A DNA stretch of 64,000 nt, taken from assembly GCA_949752795.1 (NCBI GenBank), contig OX457064.1:106865454-106929453 (forward strand), read 5' to 3'. Both the position numbers and the translations under genes were made by a program. The notes below the pieces were generated by a model. It did not search any database and was not told the DNA's origin. It was given only the letters and a program-made list of their open reading frames with translations. Each line of letters begins with the position of its first letter. Within the stretch, counting starts at the first letter, position 1. Origin of the DNA: Hyperoodon ampullatus. Its lineage: Eukaryota; Chordata; Mammalia; Artiodactyla; Ziphiidae. This document shows, in pieces, positions 56,516 to 64,000 of this stretch.

Positions 56516-58540
56516 TGACACAGAGATATATTTAGAACACAAGACACCTGGAAATATTTAAATAAATCAGCTGCTCCATGAAAACGAGGAGAGACACACT
56601 GCACGCCAGCATCGTTAAAGACAAATATTGTTCCTTCATTAAACAATGAACAATGTATGAAAGAAATACAAACCGGGCATGGTTGAACGGGCCGCACTTC
56701 TGAGCGAGCAGCAGGGTCCAGGTGGGAGCTGCCCCCTCAGATACACAGAGCTGAGCCATCTCCCCGCATGGCACTTCCATCGGCTACTATACCACTGGGC
56801 ATTTATTTGTGTGGCATCTTGCCAACTGCTGGGGTGCGCCCACTAGACGCAGGAACATACCACCCCCGAGAAGCCTGCACGTCCCGCAGGGAAACGTGGG
56901 GCGTGATGAGAACACGTGGGTAAACAAACACGAACTGAACCCCGAGGAGGCCGACGCCCACGTCAGGCTCTAGCTCTGTGCCCTGTAAATCCACTCAACC
57001 TTGTGGGAGGAGCAGGTGGCGGGGGGCGGGCGTCTGGGCTCTGGCTGGGGAAGGGGTGAGAGAAGGACAGCGGATTAAAAGAGTCCGAGACGTCTCATCT
57101 CAGCCTGATCCGCTTTAATTGTCTCTTGGGCGTAAATCTTATTGCCAAGGTGTCTGGGGTTTCTGTGACCTGATGGGGACACGAATGAAAGGCTGCTGGT
57201 CGCCCGGGCCCTCTCTGGACCACTGCTGGCCCCGTACTGCGGATGCTCCAGCCTGCGTGCTGGGCTGGTCACTGCTGAGCTGTGACCAGTGCCGTCAGGG
57301 GCCCCGGGGCTGGCCGTCACACCCCAGGTATAGAATCCCCAGGCAAACAGCTCCCCTTTGTCCCAAGCCCTGGCCTCTGCCCACACACTGGCCCAGCCAG
57401 CACCTCTGCATGGCTTCAGCAGGACCCATCTGGGCTGCAGTGCCAGGCCTCCTAGGAGAGGGTGTGGTGGATGCCCAGATCTTGACTTTTCCTCCCCACA
57501 CCGTCTCCCTGGGACCTTCACTCTGTGGGGACGAGTCAGGATGGAACGTCTCCTGCCTGCTCTCACCATCACCCCCCGTCTCTCTTCTTCCCACAAGGCC
57601 AGAAGGAGTCAGCTGTTCACCTCCTGGCCACCTGCCCTGGGTTTTCTCCGCCTCGGACACGAAGTCCTCCCCACAGACCTATAGCTCTCAGTAGGTTAGT
57701 GCGAATACGGGGCCTTAGGAAAGATTTCCTTTCTTAACAAAGCCTGGAATTCATGACTATTCTGACATCATAAAAATCCTACTTGGGACGTCACCAGCTG
57801 ACAGTCAACATTCTTTTTTCCTTTCCACTCCTGCTGGAATAATCCCAGGCCTCCAACCAAAAAGGTACGTATCCCTCAAAGAACTGGGGAGAGACCACAG
57901 AAAGGAACGGCCAAGAAGAATGGCACGTTAACATGCGTTTTAAAGTGTTACTGTAGTTTTATTATATCTATAATTATTATTTATTTTACACCAGATCACC
58001 AGTGAGGCCTGCACAGAGGGGGCAGGATCTGAACTTGGCATTTAAGAAAGAACAGAATACAGGTGAGAACAGTGGATTAGAGAGGCCAAGCAGAGACAGA
58101 CTTGAGCAAAGACCCAGAAAGTTAGAAAGACAAGTGTCAATTATCTGAACGTTTCTGAAACTCGGATTTGTGCAGATACAGAATCTCCTGGGGCCCATCT
58201 GAGTCTGGTGTACAGGCAGACTCATCATCTTGACCTTCTAGCCAATAAAAGTCTGTTTTCAAAAATGATCGCCACGAGGCTTTGGCGATCTCTTCAGCTG
58301 CCTAACAGGCATTCAACAATTACTCCAATGAACAGAAAGATTCAACTTAACAAATCACCTAATGTCAGCAATTGGGGTTATGATGGCATCAGTAAATACA
58401 GTAAAAAAAAGAACCACAACTTAGCTAATAAACAGTGGAGCAGAACTCCAACACAATTCTCCAAACTTTGAACCGGGGATTCTTCCTATTATATAGCATT
58501 GCCCCTCTGGCTGTCAGCATCCCTGAAGTTTTAGAAATCA
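56516..58540. other. Unassigned sequence
   Basis: 57.0-57.7 kb is GC-rich, with competing frames on both strands (191 codons plus at 57119-57694, 173 codons minus). No domain recognised. 57100-57150 has a unique-looking block ('ccgctttaattgtctcttgg') that could be conserved, untested. No transposon was identified. Confidence 0.45.
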
Positions 58541-58555
58541 AAAGACAATGGAGCA

Positions 58556-58714
58556 TAGATAAACAACAAGGACCTTCTGTACAGCACAGTGAGCTCTACT
58601 CAATATCTTGTAATAATATATATATATATATATATATATCTGAAAGACTTTGCTGTACATCTTAAACTGACATGACATTGTAAATCAACTCTAATTCAAT
58701 AAAAAAATTTTTTT
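58556..58714 (+). mobile_element. L1 3' end, sense, with TSD
   Basis: Starts 'tagataaacaacaaggacct' and continues 'gtacagcacagtgagctcta', an internal (TA)n at about 58614-58639, 'ctttgctgtacatcttaaac', 'attgtaaatcaactctaatt' and an A/T tail. The flanking 15-mers aaagacaatggagca (58541-58555) and aaagacagtggagca (58715-58729) differ at one base and are its target-site duplication. Confidence 0.93.
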
Positions 58715-58729
58715 AAAGACAGTGGAGCA

Positions 58730-59524
58730 AATAGCCCCCGTCTTAGCAACTGAGCTCGGCTTTTGCTCTTGATCCATGCACAGCAATGACAGTACATGGC
58801 CACTTTGCTGCACCAATCAAACTGGCCGCTGCTTCCCCAGATGCCACATCCACGGGTCACAATATGGACATCTGGGCATAGACACCCCCCACCTTTGGGC
58901 TAGTTTCTTTTCCTTTTGCATGGACTCGGTGTGGGGTTGTAGAAAGGGGACTGTTAAAATCCCATCGGTTCTGGGATGCCGACAGGCGTGGACCTCTACC
59001 CTCCTCTTCACTTAGCACGTACATCAGGACCTATGTTGTCTTGACTGCACATTGTCACTGGAGATGCAAGCTTCTCGGTGAGCTGGCCCAGAGCTGGAGG
59101 TGGAGCAGAAATCCCACACGTCCATCCACGGTTCTCTGTCAGGGTGCTCAGGGCTGCCCCGCCTACTGTGAGGCTTTCTCTCTCAGCTCCCCACACATGC
59201 AGGTGCAGGCTGCGATCCCACGCTCTGGGTACCTCCCACGACCTGCCTTAACACTACCACCAAGATCTGGTAGCGATCGAACCTGAACAAGGAGACTGGG
59301 AGGCCAGAGACATCACCACCTCCTGCCTGGGCCATTGCAGACGCGCACACAGGACTGTGTACCAGACTCTCGAGACCCCATCGCCCAGTTCAACGATTAC
59401 CAACATCCCACCGTCCTTGTTTCACTGACCGCCACCGACTCTCAAGACCCCACTCAATTCTTACCACATGTTTACAGTTCTGTGGGGCATACATTTAAAT
59501 ACACTGAAATGCACAAATCTTAAC
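58730..59524. other. Unassigned sequence
   Basis: No gene or repeat recognised. Short frames only. Confidence 0.45.
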
Positions 59525-59989
59525 GGAATCATGTTGGCAAACTGATACACCTGTGAAGCCCACACCCTATCAGGATGAAGAACGTCTCCACCTTGTCAGA
59601 AGGGTGCCTCCTGTCCCACCTCCCAGAGGTAATCGATCAGGGTTCCAACGCATCTCACCACTGATCAGTGTAGCCAGGATGTAAACATCACATAAATGGA
59701 GACATACAGAATGTGTCGTGTTGGAGGGGGTGGGGGTGGCTTCTGTTTTCAGCTTAACGTCTGTGAGAGTCATCCACGTGGTTGACTTGGCCATGGCTTA
59801 TTCCTCTTTGTTGGCCAGTGGCATCCCATTGGGTGAATATACCACAATCTGCTTGTCCTTTCACCCCCTGGTGGCCATTTGACTTGTTTCCAGTTTTTGA
59901 CAATTGTGAGTAGTTCTATGAACACAAGGATGCAAATCTTTCAGATGTATGTTTTCTTTTCTTGTTTGGTTGGTTTGTTGTTGTTTTTA

Positions 59990-60332
59990 AATTTTTATTT
60001 GTTTTTTATTTTTGGCCGCATTGGGTCTTCATTGCTACACACAGGCTTTCTCTAGTTGCGGCAAGCGGAGCTACTCTTCGCTGTGGTGCGCAGGCTTCTC
60101 ATTGCGGTGGCTTCTCTTGCTGCAAAGCACAGGCTCTAGGCACGTGGGCTACAGTAGTTGTGGCACGCAGGCTCAGCAGTTGTGGCTCGCGGGCTCTAGA
60201 GCACAGGCTCAGTAGTTGTGGTGCACGGGCTTAGTTGCTCCGCGGTATGTGGGATCTTCCCGGACCAGGGCTCGAACCCGTGCCCCCTGCATTAGCAGGC
60301 GGATTCTTAACCACTGCGCCACCAGGGAAGCC
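59990..60332 (-). mobile_element. CHR-type SINE, long form, antisense, nested in L1
   Basis: Reads 'tttatttttggccgcattgg', 'gtcttcattgctacacacag', 'gctttctctagttgcggcaa', 'cattgcggtggcttctcttg', 'agtagttgtggtgcacgggc', 'ttagttgctccgcggtatgt' and 'actgcgccaccagggaagcc'. Lies inside the antisense L1 between text that normally abuts. The target duplication is not clear because both flanks are T-rich. Confidence 0.95.
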
Positions 60333-63234
60333 TTATTTTTTTTATTTTTATAAAAACATGAATGCAGTTACCGAATCAAAGGTTACATGTTTAATTTTAT
60401 AAGGAACTGTTAAACATTCTCCAAAGTGGTTTTACCACTTTACTTACCAACCAGAAACAAATTGGAATTCCAGTTGTTCTTTTTAAATCATAGTCATGCT
60501 AATGAGTATGTTGTGTTGTACCCTCGTGATTTTAATTTGCATCTTTCTGATGACTACGATGTTGAGTGCTTCTTTAAGGGCTCATTTGACCAGTGTATAT
60601 CCTCCTTGGTGAAGCGACTGTTCAAGTCTTTTGCCTATTTTTTAAAATAAGTTGTTTTCTTTTTGTTATTGAGTATAAGAATTATATTATTGGTACAAGT
60701 CCTTTGTCACCTTATATGTATTGAGCATATTTTCTCCCAGTCTAAATCTGCTCATTCCCTTTTTTAAACTGTATTTTTAATGAACAGGAAGGAGTTTTTT
60801 TTAATGAAGTCTAATCAAAATTTTCCCTTTGAATATTGTTTGATTGAATCAAACATCTATAATGTTTGATTGCTGGACTTTCTAATAAGCCTTGATGTCA
60901 AGTATCATAAGCTCTCTCACAATTTTTGGGCTGGTCTATCTTTTTTATGCTTCTATACCAATGTTAGAATCAACTATTTAAATTTTTATGGTATACGACT
61001 GGGATTGTGCTGAAAATATAGATCAAATTGGAGATGAGAGACAACAACACTGAGCCTTGCAACCTTTCATGAACATGGTATACATCTCTTCATTTATTGA
61101 AGTACTCCCTATTTTCTCTCAGCAAAGTTTTGTAGTTTCAGTGTACATATGTTGTATGTCTTTTGTTAACTTTATTTCTAAGTATTTTGTGCTTTTTTTG
61201 ATGCTATTACACGTGAATTTTTTATTTTACTTTTCAACTGATTGCTGCTAATATACAGACATTCAACTGTATTTCTGAACATTGACCTTCATCCTGAGAC
61301 TTTGTTAAGTGCACATATTTGTCCTAATAAGCTACTGTTGTGGTGGTTGTTGTCAATAACTTAGGATTTTCTGGGTAAATAATCAGGTTGTCTGGGATGG
61401 GGCAGTTTTACTTCTTCATCTCTATTTCTTCTTCTTATCTTTCTGCACTGGGTAGGACCTCTAGTACAAAGTTGAATGGAAGTGATGATAACAGGTATCC
61501 TTGCCTTGTTCCCAATCTTAGAAAAAAGTATTCAGTGTCTCAACATTAAGTATTATGTTCTGTGAAGGTTTTAGTAGATGCCTTTTATCAGACTGAGGAA
61601 GTTCCCTTCTATAATTAGTTTCCTGAGAGTTTTTGTCTGGAACAGCTCTTAATTTTTACCAAATGCTTCTTCTGCGTCTATGGAAATGAATCAATTACTT
61701 TATTTTTTATTCAATTTCTATGATTTTTGATTTCTATGGTCTATGATTTTCAAACATTAAACCAACTTTACATTCAAGGATAAAGCCCACTTGGTCATGA
61801 TGTATCCTTTACATGTGTTGCTGAATTCAACGTGCTAACATTTTGTTAAAGATTTCAGCATTGATGTTCTTAAAAGATATTGGTCTATAATTTTCTTTTT
61901 CTGTGACTCCTTTGTCAGGTTTGGGTATCACAATTATGCTGCCCTCATTAAATGAGTTGAAATTCTTCCTTTCTTTATTTTCTAAAAGATGATTATAGGA
62001 TTGGTAATTTTTCTTCCTTATATATTTGAAAGAATTCTTCAGTGAAGCCATCTGGGCCTAGAGTTCTCTTTGTGGGAAATTATTTTGATAGAAAGTTTAA
62101 GGTCTTTGATAGATATAAACTTCCTTGAATTTTTCCTGTCATCTTGTGTCATTTTTGATAAGCTGAGAAATTTGTCCATTTCAGTTTTCATTTATTGACA
62201 AACTGACAATGAATCTATCAAATTTATTAGCATAAACTTGTTTATAATATTTCCTTATTATACTTTTGATGCCTCTAGGATCTGTAATGATCTCCCTCCT
62301 TTCATTACTGATATTACTCATTTATGTTTTCTCTCTTTTTTTCTGAACTATTTTTGCCAGGGGTTTATGGATTTTATTAACATTTTCAAAAGACCTAGTT
62401 GGGCATTGTTGTGTTCCCAGTTGTTATGGGCTGTTCCTGATTTATTTATTTCTGCTTCTTGCTCTATCATTTCCTTCCTTCCAGTTACTTTTGGTTTCAT
62501 GTGCCCATTTTTTTTTCTAGTTTCTTGAAGTGGAAAATTAGATCATTGATTTAAATCACTTCCTTTCTAAAATAAGCATTTTGGAGTTATAAATTTCCCT
62601 CTGAGCACTGCTTTAACTACATTTCATAAAATATGTATTATTTTTATTTTCATTCAGTTTGAATTATTCCTCTTTTTCATTGTGACTTCTTCTTTGACAT
62701 ATATTTTTTCTTAAGTTCATCATTTAACATAATATTTGGGGCTTTTCTGGAGCTCTTATTCTTACTGATTTCAAATGCAATTCCATTGTTGCCATAAGAC
62801 ACATTCTGTAATATTTCAATCTTTTAAAGTTGATTAAGTGTTGTTTTATGGCCCAGCATATGAATTATTGTGATAAGCATTCCATGTATGCTTGAAAATA
62901 ATGTAAATTCTGCAGTGTTGAGTAGAGTTTCCATAAATTTCAATTAAGTCACTTAGATCCTATAATTTAGATTTATTATTTAAATGGATAAATTTATAAA
63001 TGTATAGATTTATAATCATAATTTATAATTGAGATTCTATGTCTTTACTGATTCTTTTTGTCTAGTTGTTTTATAGATTATTGACAACACAGTTTTACTA
63101 TTGTGTATTTATCTCTCTTCTCCCATTTTTTGGTGCAGGTATTTTGGATCTCTGTTACTAAGCTTAGACAAATTGTTCATGATTATGTCTTGCTGACAGC
63201 CGTTCCTTAGTATGCTTTGTCTCAAAGTCTGTTT

Positions 63235-63422
63235 ATATATATTACATATTATTATCTTATATATCTATATATTATATACCTATATAATATATATCTATAT
63301 AATACACCTATATTATCAGTATATAGGTGTATATAATATACATCTATTCATATAATATACATCTATTTATATAATATACATCTATTTACAATGTGAGATA
63401 GATATAGATATATATATATCAG
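63235..63422. repeat. AT-rich repeat, TATATC/TATAAT units
   Basis: About 190 bp of imperfect TATATCTATATAAT and 'catctatttatataatata' units, including a three-fold near-tandem of about 25 bp at 63338-63393. Embedded in or beside the old L1. Confidence 0.9.
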
Positions 63423-64000
63423 GCTAATATTTAAGTGTTCAATAGCTTCTACCAGTGGCCCTGGAACTGGGAAGCCCAGCCTGGAATGCCTCCTTTGCTC
63501 TGTGTTGAAGACTAGTTTCCTGGATATAGAATTCTAGGTTGACAGACTTTTTTCACTGCCTCATTTTTTAAAATTTCATTCCATTGTCTTCTGGTCTCTA
63601 TTGTTTCTGGGAAGAAATCTCTGTAATTAGTATAGTCCTTTGCCTTCTGTAACATGCCATTTTTCACTAACTGCTTTTTCAAGTTTCATATATTTGGATT
63701 TCAGCAACTTTACTATGATATGCCTCAATGTGTGGTTTGGGGTTTTGTTTTGTTTTTTTCTTTTATTCCTACTTGGAATCTTTGAGCTTCTTGGATTTGT
63801 AACTTGATGTCTCTAATGAAATTCAGGACATTGTTAACTATTACTTCTTCAAATATATTTTTCTGTTCCAGTATCTTCTTTGTCTCTTTTTGGGACTCTA
63901 ATTACAGATATATTAGACTACTTGATAGTTAACGATAGGCTTTGGAGGCTCTGTTCATTTTCTTCAATGCTTTTTCTGTTCTTCAGAATTGATCATTTCT

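Larger units (their letters stand above)
59525..64000 (-). mobile_element. Large old L1, antisense, runs off window end
   Basis: From 3' UTR and ORF2 end ('ttaacgtctgtgagagtcat', 'gggtgaatataccacaatct', 'ttgtttccagtttttgacaa') through 'ctccaaagtggttttaccac', 'tctttctgatgactacgatg', 'tggtgaagcgactgttcaag', 'tccttgccttgttcccaatc', 'actttacattcaaggataaa' and 'gaagccatctgggcctagag'. The minus frame 61827-62051 shows the L1 RT signature VIPKPDKG...ENYRPIS. Towards the end the text ('actgccttc'-like, 'tcttggatttgtaacttgat', 'ctctgttcattttcttcaat') belongs to the 5' part. Stops and deletions are abundant. Length is over 4 kb excluding the nested SINE. Confidence 0.9.

Noticed and set aside
57119..57694. 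191-codon plus frame downstream of the candidate exons
   Set aside because: No splice acceptor in phase with the candidate exons, Pro/Ser/Trp-rich chance composition, and a 173-codon frame on the opposite strand.
61827..62051. Minus frame with VIPKPDKG and ENYRPIS
   Set aside because: A genuine L1 reverse-transcriptase fragment, but too short and broken to be a functional gene. It is annotated as part of the L1.

Overview
This is a nuclear window from a eutherian mammal, most likely a whale or dolphin. The main evidence is nine copies of a tRNA-derived SINE of the CHR type, which is known from cetaceans, hippos and ruminants. Seven are a compact form of about 200-215 bp, which I associate with cetaceans. 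Two are the longer form of about 340 bp. The same artiodactyl/cetacean L1 3' end also occurs about ten times on both strands. Ancient mammalian repeats (MIR, MER5A-like, L2-like, other DNA transposon relics) fill in the background. No bacterial-style genes, rRNA, CRISPR array or intact retroviral genes are visible.

I recognise no known protein-coding gene. The longer open frames come from three sources: GC-rich stretches (24.6-25.3, 28.4-33.1 and 57.1-57.7 kb), stop-poor tandem repeats (16.4-16.8 and 37.6-38.25 kb), and frames inside SINE or L1 copies. The only place where splice signals and reading frame agree is a weak two-exon candidate at 55.7-56.05 kb. The window therefore reads as intergenic or deep intronic DNA.

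Layout. 0-9.7 kb holds an L1 3' end, DNA transposon relics, an antisense L1 ORF2 piece and a three-level nest (old L1, younger L1, CHR SINE). 9.7-19.2 kb holds MER5A, microsatellites, three SINEs, a 39-bp minisatellite and a stacked L1/SINE insertion at one target. 19-26.7 kb is mostly unique, with MIR pieces and a non-coding block rich in transcription factor-like motifs. 26.7-28.4 kb is L1 wreckage with a small foldback. 28.4-33.4 kb is GC-rich and holds a 78-bp-arm inverted repeat and an orphan CpG-island-like stretch. 35.4-38.3 kb has two neighbouring SINEs and a 0.68-kb GT-rich tract. 38.3-47.5 kb is largely unique. 47.5-51.5 kb is interrupted L1 sequence. 51.5-58.5 kb has a duplicated motif, MER5A, the exon candidate and more L1 ends. 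From 59.5 kb to the window end lies one old antisense L1 of more than 4 kb that carries a long CHR SINE.

All repeat identifications come from recognising consensus text by eye, so family-level names (L1, CHR SINE, MIR, MER5A) are firmer than element edges. Edges supported by target-site duplications (TSDs) are stated as such.
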